The notes beneath the pieces were generated by a model, which worked only from the letters and a program-made list of their open reading frames with translations, did no database searches and had not been told where the DNA came from. From Ursus arctos (taxonomy: Eukaryota; Chordata; Mammalia; Carnivora; Ursidae), in the NCBI RefSeq assembly GCF_023065955.2, contig NW_026622863.1, forward strand, positions 44,746,177 to 44,810,176: a stretch of 64,000 bases of DNA. The letters run 5' to 3'. The position numbers and the translations under genes are program-made. Numbering within the stretch: position 1 is the stretch's first letter; every line of letters starts with the position of its first letter. Positions 1 through 10,744 of the stretch are shown piece after piece.

Positions 1-299
1 GGGGAGCTGCAGAGTGGAGGAGACAACAGGTCACATTTTAAATGCCAAACTCTCACTGTTCTTTCCAAGTTTCAGTAAAAAAATTTTTGATAAATATTTC
101 ACTTGCTGTATGCCCTTAGGATATGTTTCAGACTTTAAATATTTAGTTGTTGTGGGATTTTAAATTTTATTTTCCAGCTTTACTTCTTTTACTTGGGAAT
201 GGGTCTACAGAGATGATCTGGAAGTGGAACATAAGATCTTAGATCTTTTCTTATCTAAGACCTATAAACTTCAGACTTATTCTTGGCATACAGATGGCT
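1..299. other. Unassigned AT-rich sequence
   Basis: I recognise no gene or repeat family here. From about 300 on, the sequence becomes L1-like. Confidence 0.3.
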
Positions 300-1440
300 T
301 ACAATAAAAAACCAATACCAAAGCCAAAAACCAAAACCTAAAAATAAACAAATAACCTCCAAAACAAAACAGCAAACCCTGGGGAAGGGAGAGAATCTGA
401 TTTCCAGAGTTACCACATTTATTAGAGTCCAATGGTCAGTTTAAACAACAATATCAAAATCAAAAGGCATACAAAGAAATAGGAAAGTGTGAAGCATTCA
501 AAGAAAATACAAATTAATCAACAGAAACTGTCCCTGAAAAAGAACTAATGGCAGATATACTAGACAAAGACTTTAAAACAACTGCCTTAAAGATGCTCAA
601 AGAACTAAAGGAAAATGTGGAGAAAGTCAAGAAAATAATGTGTGAACAAAATGGAAATATCAATAAAGAGATGGAAATCTAAAAAAGACAAAAGAAATTC
701 TGGAGCCGAAAAGTACTGAGATGAAAAATTCACTAGAGTGATCCAAAGGCAGACTTGAGCAAGCAGAAGAAAGCCTCAGGGAACTTGAATATAGAACAAT
801 GAAAAGTATTGGGTATGAGGAACAGAAAGAAAAAATATTAAGGAAAAGCAAACAGCCTAAAGGACCTCTGGGACACCATCAAGGGACCAAATATGCATCA
901 TGGGAGTCCCAGAAGGAGAAAAGGGGGGGGGGGGGAAAGGCAGGAGAAATCTGAAGAGATTATTTGAAGAAATAATGTTGAAAACGCCCCAAATTTGATT
1001 AAAGACATAAACATACACATCCAAGAAACACAACAAACTCCATATAAAATGAAGTAAGAGATCCCTACTTGTGTCAACTATATTTCAATTTAAAAAATAA
1101 TTCATAAAAAGAGATCCACAAGACACATTACAAACTTTCAAAAGACAGTCTTGAAAGTGACGAGAGAAGTGAATCATTACATACAAGGGATACTCGACAA
1201 GACTATCAGATTTCTCAGCAGAAATTTTGGAGGCCAGAAGACTGTGGGTCAATATATGCAAAACGCCAGAGAACAGTCCTATATCCAGCAAAACTGCCCT
1301 TCAAAATTAAGAGAAATTAAGACATTCCCAGATCAACAAAAGTCAAAGGAGTTGGTGCTCACAAACCCAGCCTGCAAGAAATGTTCAAGGGAGTCTTGCA
1401 AGGTGAAACGAAGCATACCTGAGCAATTAGCAAACTAGTA
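300..1440 (+). mobile_element. Old L1, 5'/ORF1 part (degenerate)
   Basis: Mutated L1 ORF1-region sequence, for example GATATACTAGACAAAGACTT near 553 and the segment around 1215-1310 reading FLSRNFGGQK and SYIQQNCPSKLRE. A 95-residue open frame at 1151-1438 is a remnant of this ORF1, not a host gene. The opening part resembles 55.8-56.0 kb, so both L1s probably belong to related subfamilies. Confidence 0.75.
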
Positions 1441-1740
1441 AACAATGGTTTGTAATTGTATTTTTTGTTTTTAATGTGATTTAAAAGCTTAATGCATTTA
1501 AAGAAAAAACAATTCGTGTAAAAGCTAGCGTAGTAATTAGTGCTGACATTAAGTTTTTTGTTAATAGATAGTGTAAGTACCTGACATTAATCTTTTGGTC
1601 ACTGAGGCATCCATTTCAAAAGACATCCATCTTGAATTGACATATTGCCAGCTGTTTGACACAACTACTAGCAAAACAACCAAAAAAGGAATTAGGCCAC
1701 CCTTACTCATGAAGCTCCTTGTTTCAAAAAGCCCTGGGTA

Positions 1741-1948
1741 CACCTGGGTGGCACAGCGGTTGGGCGCCTGCCTTCGGCTCAGGGCGTGATCCCGGCGTTC
1801 CGGGATCGAGCCCCACATCAGGCTCCTCCGCTATGGGCCTGCTTCTTCCTCTCCCACTCCCCCTGCTTGTGTCCCCTCTCTCGCTGGCTGTCTCTGTCTC
1901 TGTCAAATAAATAAATAAAATCTTTAAAAAACAAAAAAAAAACAAAAA
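1741..1948 (+). mobile_element. SINEC (carnivore tRNA-Lys SINE), young
   Basis: Full-length SINE with head CACCTGGGTGGCACAGCGG and tail AAATAAATAAATAAAATCTTT. It is flanked by a perfect 16-bp TSD, CAAAAAGCCCTGGGTA (1725-1740 and 1949-1964). Confidence 0.93.
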
Positions 1949-1964
1949 CAAAAAGCCCTGGGTA

Positions 1965-2332
1965 ATCTAGATAATTGACCACTTGAGTAACCTTGCTTCT
2001 CCCTTCCAGTACCTTAATTCCCACTCAGGCTTTTAATTAGCCAATAAGGAGTGAAACTGTGAAACCCCAGACACCCCACCCTCAGTTCCTAGTAAAGGCA
2101 GAGCCCCAGGTCTGCACACTCTCTCCCTATACCTGCAACCTGTGTGGCCCTTGGATGCGCCATGTATCTTCTGGGACCTGTAATAATGCCTGTTCTTCGA
2201 AGTTCTCTGATGGTCATTGCTGAGGTATATCTTGAAATCATAAGAACCACTGGGGCTGGTCCAGCCACAACTTTGGTCCCAGTGGGGGAAATGTCTGTGA
2301 GGGCTTGCTACAAGGACTATGGGCTTGAGCAA
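1965..2332. other. Unassigned, GC-richer segment
   Basis: A non-L1 segment of higher GC lies between two SINEs. It has a weak resemblance to LTR-type sequence but no clear ends or family match. The short open frames in it have no recognisable domain. Confidence 0.3.
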
Positions 2333-2344
2333 GTGCCTCAGGCA

Positions 2345-2543
2345 CTCCTTTTTTTCCCCCTGAGAGAGAGAGAGCGTGCGAGAGAGAGCAGGGAGGGGCA
2401 GAGGGAGAGAGAGAATCTTAAGCAGGCTCTATGCCTAGTGCAGAGCCTGATGCAGGGCTCGATCTCAGATCTCACCCTGAGATCATGACCTGAGCCGAAA
2501 TCAAGAGTTGGACACCCAACCGACTGAGCCACCCAGGTGCCCT
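2345..2543 (-). mobile_element. SINEC, older subtype
   Basis: Reverse-oriented SINE starting with a purine-rich GAGAGA body and ending GAGCCACCCAGGTGCCC. The 12-bp TSD GTGCCTCAGGCA lies at 2333-2344 and 2544-2555. Confidence 0.9.
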
Positions 2544-2689
2544 GTGCCTCAGGCATTCTTAGCCAAATCCATCATTATCAATAGGCTGGGAATAGCTGGA
2601 CATCTAATATTACTGTAACTTTGGTTTTTACTCTGAATCTTATTGTCTATATTAAGAAACAAATCAGTCTCTTTTAGAGACTAATGCAT

Positions 2690-4662
2690 TTAAAAGATTA
2701 TTAGCTCATGTTTTGGGGCACAAAATGTATGAAGACATAATTATGTGACATTAACAACCAAAAGAGATGGACACAGAGCTGTAAAGGTGCAGTTTTTGTA
2801 TCTTATTGAAATTAAGCTGGTATAAATTCAAATTAGGATGTTAAATATAATCCCCATGGTAACTACAAAGAAAATATACACAAAGGAAAATGAGAAAAAA
2901 AATTTAAACATTCCTGTGCCAAACACAAACAAACACAAAAAAAACACAAAAAAAACCTAAACACAAAAGACAGTAATGCAGGAAGTGAGGAACAACAACA
3001 ACAAATCCATAAAGCATATAGAAAGCAAATAACACAATGATAGAAGTAAGACCCTCCTTATCAGTAGTTACTTTAAGTGTAAATGGATTAAACTTTTCCA
3101 ATCAAAAGACAGTAATTGGTAGAACGGATAAAAATACATAATCCATCTATATAAGATCCAAAGACACAAACAGGTTGAAAGTATCAGAAAAAAATATTCC
3201 ATGCAAAAAGTACCAAAAGAGAGCAAGTGTGACTACTAATATCAGACAAAATAGACTTTAAACCAAAAGGCCTGGAAGAGCCAAAGTCATCCTGATAAAG
3301 AACAAGGCCAGAGACATACCATTTCCCCACTTCAAACTATATTACAAAACTATAGTAATCAAAGCAGTATGGTATCATCATAAAACCAGACACATAGATC
3401 AATGGGACAGAATTAAGAGCCCAGAAATAAACCTATACATTCATGGTCAATTAATATTTGATAAGACAGCCAAGAATACTTCACAAAGACAGTCTCTTCA
3501 ATAAATGGTGCGGGGAAGCTGGATATTCACATGTGAAAGAATGAAACTATACTCCTCTCTTATACTACTCACAACAATTAGTGCAAAATGGATTAAAGAC
3601 TTAAATAAATGTAAGACATGAAAACATAAAATTCCCAGAAGAAAACACAGGCAAAAAGTTCCGGCAAGAATTTTTTTGCATATGACACATAGAGCACAAG
3701 GAACAAAAGAAAAAATTAATAAGTGGGACTATATCAAACCAAAAACTTCGGCACAGTTAAATAAATGAGATTAAAAAAAATGAAAAGGCAACCTATGGAG
3801 GGAGAAAACATCTGCAAGCCACATACTGGATAAGAGGTTGTTAGGAACTCATACAACTCAATAGCAAAACAAACAAACAACAAACCCCAGATAATCTAAT
3901 TTAAAAATGTGTGAAAAACCTGAAGACGTTTTCCCACAGATACTCAAATGGCCAATAGGTGCAAGAAAAGGTGCTCAATATCACTAGTTATCAGGAAAAT
4001 GCATATTGAAACCACAGTGAGATATCACCTCACACCTATATTAGAATGGCTGTAATAAAAAAGACAAGAAATAAGAGCTGGTAAGGATGTAGAGAAAAGG
4101 GTACCCTTGTACACAATTGGTGGGAATATAAATTAGTGCAGCTAGTATGGAAAACAGTATGGAGATTCTTCAAAAAATTAAAAATAGCACTACCATATAA
4201 TCCAGCAATCCCACTTTTGCGTAGACATCCAAAAAATAAAAAAATGAAATCACTATCTTAAAGAGGCATCAGCACCCTCATGTGCATTGCACCATTATTT
4301 ACAACAGCCAAGAAATGGAAGTAATTGACACATCCATCAACAGATGAAAGGATAAGGAAAATGTGGTGTGTATTTTATACTGGAATATTTATATGGAATA
4401 TTATATATTACATGCAATATTATTCAGCCATAAAAAATCAGATAAAAAATCAGATAAAAGGCTAGTATCCAAAATCTATAAAGAAGTTATCAAACTCAGG
4501 GGTCCCTGGGTGGTTCAGCTGGTTAAGCACCTGCCTTCAGCTCACTCATGATCCCAGGGTCCTGGGATTGAGCCCAGCATTGGGCTCCCTGCTCAGTGGG
4601 CAGCCTGCTTCTCCCTCTGCCTCTCCCCCTGCTTGTGCTTGGCACTCAATCTCTCTGTCAAA

Positions 4663-4701
<39 letters not shown>

Positions 4702-4866
4702 AATATTAACAATAAACAAAAAAGAAGTCAAACTCAACACCCAAAAAGCAAAAAATCCAGTCAAGAAATGGGCAGAAGACATGAACAGACAATTCTCCAA
4801 AGAAGACATACAAATGGCCAACAGACACATGAAAAAATGCTCAACATCACTCAGCATCAAAGAAAT
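2690..4866 (+). mobile_element. Old L1, inter-ORF and ORF2 part, internally deleted
   Basis: ORF2-derived sequence with many stops. The endonuclease region is near 3060-3270. A junction near 3270-3300 jumps to the later reverse-transcriptase part. C-terminal landmarks follow (TATAATCCAGCAATCCCACT near 4195, GAATATTATATATTACATG near 4396). A SINE at 4499-4702 splits it, and ORF2 sequence resumes with CAATTCTCCAAAGAAGACAT at about 4790-4809. It is a fossil with no functional frame. Confidence 0.8.
4499..4702 (+). mobile_element. SINEC with expanded (AAAT)n tail
   Basis: Head GGGGTCCCTGGGTGGTTCAG, B-box region ATTGAGCCC, and a tail expanded into about ten AAAT units (4660-4702). It is inserted in L1 ORF2. 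The flanks share AAAGAAGT and CAAACTCA. Confidence 0.9.
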
Positions 4867-5435
4867 TACAAATTAATCCTCGTTCTTACTGTCCTGATCC
4901 CTTATATTAGCTTAAGGTTTATTCTGTTTGGTTTTAAAGCTTCTTGACCAGAAGGCTCAATTTTCCCCCCTACGGTTTATCAATTTCTCCCATGCCAGAC
5001 ACAATAAAGGTGCTGGGGACAAAATGCTGAACAACAAAAGAAGGTTCTGGTCAAAACAATTTTGGTTTCTTGTATCCACTGATGGATAATTATTTTGTAC
5101 AGAGTTTAGCTTCAGCCACATTACACAAGTTCAATCATGTTTGCATTTTAACGCAATTCATTCCTGAATAGTCTATTTTTTAATTTTCTTTTTGATTCAA
5201 GATTTAAATACATGATTATAAATTTTCAAAGAGGTGACAGTCTCTCTACAGAGCTTTACAATGGAGATCTGGTATCACCTTATCCAAATGATCAAACTTA
5301 GTTTTACTAACAAAGCAATGACCTGTCCTTAAATGCTTTCTAACCTGTTGTAATATGATATACATACATAACCTACAAAGTATTCTCCCCTTAAAACATG
5401 TGATCTGAACCCAATGAAGCCTCTAGACCCAATTT
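4867..5435. other. Unassigned intergenic sequence
   Basis: AT-rich sequence with no convincing coding frame or repeat assignment. Confidence 0.3.
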
Positions 5436-5439
5436 CCTT

Positions 5440-5466
5440 TGTGTGTGTGTGTGTGTGTGTGTGTGT
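5440..5466. repeat. (TG)n microsatellite
   Basis: About 13 TG units immediately before the poly(T) end of a minus-strand SINE. Confidence 0.95.
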
Positions 5467-5651
5467 TTTAAGATTTTATTTATTTATTTGACACAGAGAG
5501 AGCACAGCAGGGGGAGCAGCAGGCAGAGGGAGAGGGAGAAGCAGGCTCCCTGCTGATCAAGGAGCCTGATGTGGGGCTCGTTCCCAGGACCCTGAGATCA
5601 TGACCTGAGCCAAAGGCAGATGATTAACCGACTGAGCTACCCAGGTGCCAC
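5467..5651 (-). mobile_element. SINEC
   Basis: Begins TTTTAAGATTTTATTTATTT and ends GAGCTACCCAGGTGCCACC, with the usual GGCTCCCTGCTGA and GATCATGACCTGAGCC segments. Confidence 0.9.
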
Positions 5652-5791
5652 CTCCCCCAATCTCCTTTGTACAGAAAATACAAACAAGGCAGCTAAATGA
5701 CACTACAGAAACAAAAAATCTAAACAAATGGCAGACAATTTTTCTGGACTTCTCAAAAAGTCAACATTATTTAAGAATTTTTGAAAAAGGA

Positions 5792-5978
5792 TTGGGTGCC
5801 TCGGTGGCTCAGTTGTTAAGCGTCTGCCTTCGGCTCAGGGCGTGATCCCAGCGCTCTGGGATTGAGCCCCACATCAGGCTCCTCTGCTGAGAGCCTGCTT
5901 CATCCTCTGCTTGTGTTCCCTCTCTTGCTGGCTGTCTCTCTCTCTGTCAAATAAATAAATAAAATCTTAAAAAAAAAA
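5792..5978 (+). mobile_element. SINEC, young
   Basis: Head TTGGGTGCCTCGGTGGCTCA and an A12 tail. It has a perfect 19-bp TSD, AAGAATTTTTGAAAAAGGA (5773-5791 and 5979-5997). Confidence 0.93.
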
Positions 5979-6004
5979 AAGAATTTTTGAAAAAGGAGAA
6001 ATGT

Positions 6005-6155
6005 TCTAGATCTGTGGCTCTCCATAGTGCATACCAAAATCCCCCGGAGAGCTAAGAAAAAACACAGAGGTCCAGTGGTCCTGGACATTTGTATTTTTAC
6101 TAAGATCCACAGATGATTCTGATATCCAAGAAAATTTGAGTCACTGTTGTAAACT
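6005..6155 (+). mobile_element. MER5A-like DNA transposon fragment
   Basis: Diverged match to the MER5A pattern: GTGGCTCTCCATAGTGCATACCA at the left, AGTGGTCCTGGACATTTGTATTT in the middle and GATTCTGATATCC near the end. It is a non-autonomous hAT-Charlie element. Confidence 0.5.
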
Positions 6156-6179
6156 AAAAAAGAATAAAGAGCTCTAACA

Positions 6180-6545
6180 ACCAAATACAGTATGGAATCT
6201 GGAATGCATTATACTTAGAAGATGAACCCCAGTAAATGGCATCTTAGAGGTCAATAAAGAAAATAAGATAGATATTGTGGAATTACAGAGAATTTCCTTA
6301 AGGGTAATTATGGTACTATGGCTATATGAGATTTTCTTTATGTTTGAGAGATACATACTGATGTAATAAAGGGGAAAGTATCATGATGTCTAAAACATAT
6401 TCTCAATGGTGCAACAAAAAATATACAGAAAAATAAATGTCAAATTGTTAACAACTTTGAATCTACGTAGGGGTATACTCATGTTTATTCTTCCAACTTT
6501 TTCATATGTGCAATTTTCATGATAAAGTTGAAAAATTTATAAATG
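6180..6545 (+). mobile_element. Old L1M-type 3' end (tentative)
   Basis: The end reads CTTCCAACTTTTTCATATGTG then TTTTCATGATAAAGTTGAAA, like the 3' termini of ancient L1M/L1ME elements. The family call is from memory of the pattern. Confidence 0.4.
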
Positions 6546-6889
6546 GATAGCTTTTATTTTTCTTTCACCAATATTTATCTTCACTTCTGGACAGAGAAAT
6601 AAATTATACATTTTCTGCCTGTTGACATGTTTATAGACAAATCACTTAAAAACCTCTCCCTGATTCTTCAACAGCTGGTTTTTCAACATGTCCTCACTCC
6701 CTAAATCCATAGGATTTCTTCCCAAAATTAACTTTTTGATGTAACTTAAGGAATGAACTCTTAATGAAAATCCTCTCATAGTCTTTACTTTCCACGAAAT
6801 TTTATACAACTTATTTAAAATTTAATAATGAAGGAATGGGTGAGATTTTTCTAAATTATTCACAATAATACAGTTTTCCTGTCATCAAC
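6546..6889. other. Unassigned 3' flank of the zinc-finger gene
   Basis: AT-rich sequence downstream of the zinc-finger stop codon, probably 3'UTR or flank. No clear poly(A) site could be assigned. Confidence 0.35.
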
Positions 6890-7085
6890 AATGCTAATGA
6901 AACATAAAAGCTATTCTTTATGAGCACAAGCATGTGCCAAATACTCTTGTAAGAATTTTGTGTGTACTATAACACATTTATTCCCATATTGCACTAGTAT
7001 GTACTCACTATTGTTGCCATTTACAAATGATGCAAAGTGGATAGGCACCTAATGTCACACAGGTTGTGAAATGGCAATGGTGACA
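6890..7085 (-). mobile_element. MIR, antisense
   Basis: The segment has ATGAGCACAAGCATGTGCCA, GCCATTTACAAATGATGC and TGTCACACAGG, which is the MIR body read in reverse. Confidence 0.55.
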
Positions 7086-7340
7086 AAGCACCTGCCTCAG
7101 GTCGTTGTTAGCTTACATTTGTTCCAACAACAGTTTTCCTCCAGTTTGAATTTGAAGGCTTTTCTAAGTGTATGAAATTAATATACCTAGGAAAATATCC
7201 TTCACGATTAGTAAATTGTGAACATGAAGGCTACCCGACATTTCTTTACATTCAAAGACTTTCTCACCAAAACGTCCTCTCAACACTAAGGTGTTTGCTT
7301 TAACTATAATTCTTTCCATATTACTCAGACCCAAAGTTTC
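7086..7340 (-). other. 3'UTR or decayed finger sequence downstream of the stop
   Basis: This segment lies directly after the TGA of the zinc-finger exon. Read in the alternative frame, the decayed finger 30 continues to LWV and a stop at 7325-7327. Beyond that, scattered finger-like words at 7240-7290 (TCTTTACATTCAAAGACTTTCTC) suggest further, fully decayed units. Confidence 0.4.
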
Positions 7341-10117
7341 TCACCAGTAGGAATACTGTGCTGTTGAGCAAATCTCAGTCCATGATGAAAAGTCTTCCCA
7401 CATTTTTTTATATTCATAGGATTTCTTGCCACTATGAACTCTCTGATGTTGAGTAAGTTGTTCATATCCAGTGAAGGTTTTCCCACATTTGTTATATTCA
7501 TAGGACTTCTGACGATTATGAGTTTTCTGATGTCGAGTAAGCTGACCATTCACAGTAAAGGCTTTCCCACATTCTTTACATTCATAGGGCTTCAGACCTG
7601 TATGAATTCTTTGATGGGCAATAAAAACTGACCTAAGTCTAAAAGCCTTCCCACATTCCTTACATTCATAAGGTTTCTCACCAGTATGAATCCTCTCATG
7701 TTGAATAAGGTTTGAGCTACAACTAAAGGTCTTTCCACATTCTTTACATTCATAGGGTTTCATCCCTGTATGAATTCTCTGATGGGCAGTAAAGACTGAA
7801 CTAAGTCTAAAAGTTTTCCCACATTCCTTACATTCATAGGGCTTCTCACCAGTATGAATTTTAACATGTTGAATAAGGTTTGAGCTACGACTAAAGGCCT
7901 TCCCACACTCCTTACATTGATATGGTTTCTCACCAGTATGAATCCTCTGATGTACTCTGAGTTCGCTACCACAAGTAAAGCATTTCCCACATTCCTTACA
8001 TTCATAGGGGTTCTCACCAGTATGAATTCTGTAATGTCCAAGAAATTGGTAATGATGTCGAAAGGCCTTCCCACATTCCTTACATTCAAAGGGTTTCTCA
8101 CCAGTGTGAATTCTCTGATGTACTCTGAGGTCTGTACCACAGCTAAAGCTCTTTCCACATTCCTTACATTCATAGGGTTTCACACCTGTATGAATTCGCT
8201 GATGCTCAATAAGTTGGTCCTGATGTCTGAAGGCTGTCCCACATTCCTTACATTCAAAGTGTTTCTCACCGGTATGGGTTTTCTGATGTCGAGTAAGCTG
8301 TAGGTGAAGTCTAAAAGCCTTTCCACATTCTTTACATCCATAGGGTTTCTCACCAGTGTGAATACTCTGATGTTGAACGAGATTTGAGCCACGATTGAAG
8401 GCCTTGCCACATTCCTTACATTTAAATGGTTTCTCACCAGTATGAATGTTCTGATGTCGAGTAAGCTGTGTCAGAAGAGTAAAGGCCTTCCCACATTCTT
8501 TACATTCAAAGGGTTTCTCCCCAGTATGCATTCTATGATGTTCGGTAAGTCGGTAATGATACCTAAAGGCCTTCCCGCATTCCTTACATTCAAAGGGTTT
8601 CTCACTAGAATGAATTTTCTGATGCTGAATAAGATTTGAACCACGATTAAAGACTTTACCACACTCTTTACATTCATATGGTTTCATGCCAGCATGAATA
8701 CTCTGATGTTGAATAAGGTTTGAGACACGATTAAAGGACTTCCCACATTCGTTACATCCAAATGGCTTCTCACCTGTATGAATATTCTCATGGCGATTAA
8801 GCTGAGTGAGAAGACTAAAGGCTTTTCCACATTTCTTACATTCAAAGGGCTTCTCACCAGTATGAAATTTCTGATGTCGAGTAAGTTGTATATGGAGTCT
8901 AAAGGCCTTTCCACATTCCTTACATTCAAAAGGTTTCTTTCCAGTATGAACACTCCGATGCTGAATAAGGTTTGAACCACGACGAAACAATTTCCCACAT
9001 TCCTTACATTCATAGGGTTTCACACCTGTATGAATTCGCTGATGCTCAAAAAGTTGGTACTGATATTGGAAGGCTGTGCCACATTCCTTACATTCAAAGG
9101 GTTTCTCACCAGTATGAGTTTTCTGATGTCGAGCAAGTTGTAGGTGAAGTCTAAAAGCCTTTCCACATTCCTTACACCCATATGGCTTCTCACCAGTATG
9201 AATACTCTGATGTTGAACAAGATTCGAGCCACGACTGAAGGCCTTGCCACATTCCTTACATTTAAATGGTTTCTCTCCAGTATGAATGTTCTGATGTCGT
9301 GCAAGCTCTATCAGAAGACTAAAGGCCTTCCCACATTCTTTACATTCAAAAGGTTTCTCACCAGTATGAATTCGACAATGTTCAATAAGTTGGTAATGAT
9401 ATTTGAAGGCCTTCCCACATTCCTTACATTCAAAGGGTTTCTCACTAGAATGAATTTTCTGATGTTGAACAAGATTTGAACCACGATTAAAACCTTTCCC
9501 ACACTCTTTACATCCATATGGTTTTGCACCCGTATGGATACTCTGATGTTGAACAAGGTTTGAGCTACGATTAAAGGACTTCCCACATTCCTTACACTCA
9601 AATGGTCTCTCACCTGTATGAATATTCTCATGGCGATTAAGCTGGGTGGGAAGACTAAAAGCTTTCCCGCATTCCTTACATTTAAAGGGTTTCTCACCAG
9701 TATGAAGTTTCTGATGTCGAGTAAGTTGAACAAGAAGTCTAAAGGCCTTCCCACAGTCCTTACATTCATAGGGCTTCTCTCCAGTATGAATACTCTGATG
9801 CTGAATAAGATTTGAACCACGACTAAAGTACTTCCCACATTCCTTACATTCATATGGCTTATCTGTAGTGTAAATAAGAGAAGTACGATGACTAGAAGTA
9901 TGCATTTTTTCATAGCTTATTATCTTTTGCCCAATATACCCCTCTTGATGTCCCTGTTGTCCCCTAAATCTATTTCTGCATTTTGAGTCATTTCTAAAAT
10001 TGGAGGCCTCGAGGCCAAGAGTTTTACTTATTTGCTTTATACTCTGTTTAGGCAAATTTATTTCATGAATATAATTTTCTGGAGATAATTTCTCAGCTCC
10101 ATAACTTGACTCCAAAT
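7341..10117 (-). CDS. ZNF780B: ZNF780B-like terminal coding exon: KRAB-to-finger linker and about 29 C2H2 fingers
   Basis: The exon begins after a polypyrimidine acceptor (TTTTCTTTCAG at 10118-10128). It opens with the second and third bases of an Asp codon and then [15 protein letters not shown] linker of about 88 residues precedes a tandem array of 28-residue (84-bp) C2H2 units, with finger 1 starting at 9854. Fingers 1-28 keep both Cys and both His, joined mostly by TGEKP linkers. Finger 29 has lost its first Cys (YEYNKC). Finger 30 is broken by a frameshift at the T7 run 7403-7409, after which translation ends at TGA 7341-7343. Fingers 1-10 (9854-9015) and 11-20 (9014-8175) are a block duplication. 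The long open frames in other phases and on the opposite strand come from the 84-bp periodicity. The product should be a nuclear, sequence-specific DNA-binding protein. Confidence 0.95.
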
Positions 10118-10362
10118 CTGAAAGAAAAGGAGAAAGCAAACACATTTAATCTTCCTGTACACACAATACAAAATCCATTAAAGAATATATAACTCTAAAA
10201 ATATATATACATATAGAAAAAAATTGAATATATACTGAAATAGATATAATACACTTATAGATAATTTGAAAAAGGATAAGAAGAGCTCCAAAAATAAAGA
10301 AAATTTATGTTAGATGGTGATGCTCATAATAGGGGAAGAGATTAACTTTGTGAAATTTAGGT
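10118..10362 (-). other. Intron sequence next to the zinc-finger exon acceptor
   Basis: Contains the polypyrimidine tract and acceptor (10118-10135) and AT-rich intron. No repeat was recognised. Confidence 0.5.
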
Positions 10363-10740
10363 GTTAGTCAAAATCCTTTGGTAAGCTTTTATAAATACTG
10401 ATATTCAAGCAACTCAGTGCACAGAAACAGAATTTTTAGGAATAAGTCCTAAGATGCTGTATTTTTTTTAAAAAGATTTTTTTTATTTATTTGACAGAGA
10501 GAGACAGCCAGCGAGAGAGGGAACACAAGCAGGGGGAGTGGGAGAGGAAGAAGCAGGCTCCCAGTGGAGGAGCCTGATGTGGGGCTCAATCCCAGAGCAC
10601 CGGGATCATGCCCTGAGCCAAGGCAGACGCTTAACGACTGCGCCACCCAGGCGCCCCAAGATGCTGTATTTTTAACATCTCTATCAGATAATTCTGATGC
10701 AGATCAAAGTTCAAAGATCCATACTTAAAACTGTTTTGAA
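10363..10740 (+). mobile_element. MER5A-like element split by a SINE
   Basis: AAAATCCTTTGGTAAGCTTTT and AAACAGAATTTTTAGGAATAA lie left of the SINE, and AGATAATTCTGATGCAGATC lies right of it. This follows the MER5A order, interrupted at 10467-10657. Confidence 0.5.
10467..10657 (-). mobile_element. SINEC, young (CGAGAGAGGGAACACAAGC subtype)
   Basis: Minus-strand SINE ending GCCACCCAGGCGCCCC. The perfect 16-bp TSD AAGATGCTGTATTTTT lies at 10451-10466 and 10658-10673. Confidence 0.95.
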
Positions 10741-10744
10741 TGAT

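Noticed and set aside
1965..2332. Possible LTR fragment
   Set aside because: No paired ends, TSD or family match that I can defend; left unassigned.
5440..5466. (TG)n as a regulatory Z-DNA element
   Set aside because: A common dinucleotide repeat next to a SINE, with nothing linking it to a gene.
7434..9815. Many open frames of 60-200 residues in other frames and on the opposite strand within the zinc-finger exon
   Set aside because: They repeat every 84 bp (NVRNVG-type and [14 protein letters not shown] words) and are shadows of the finger array.
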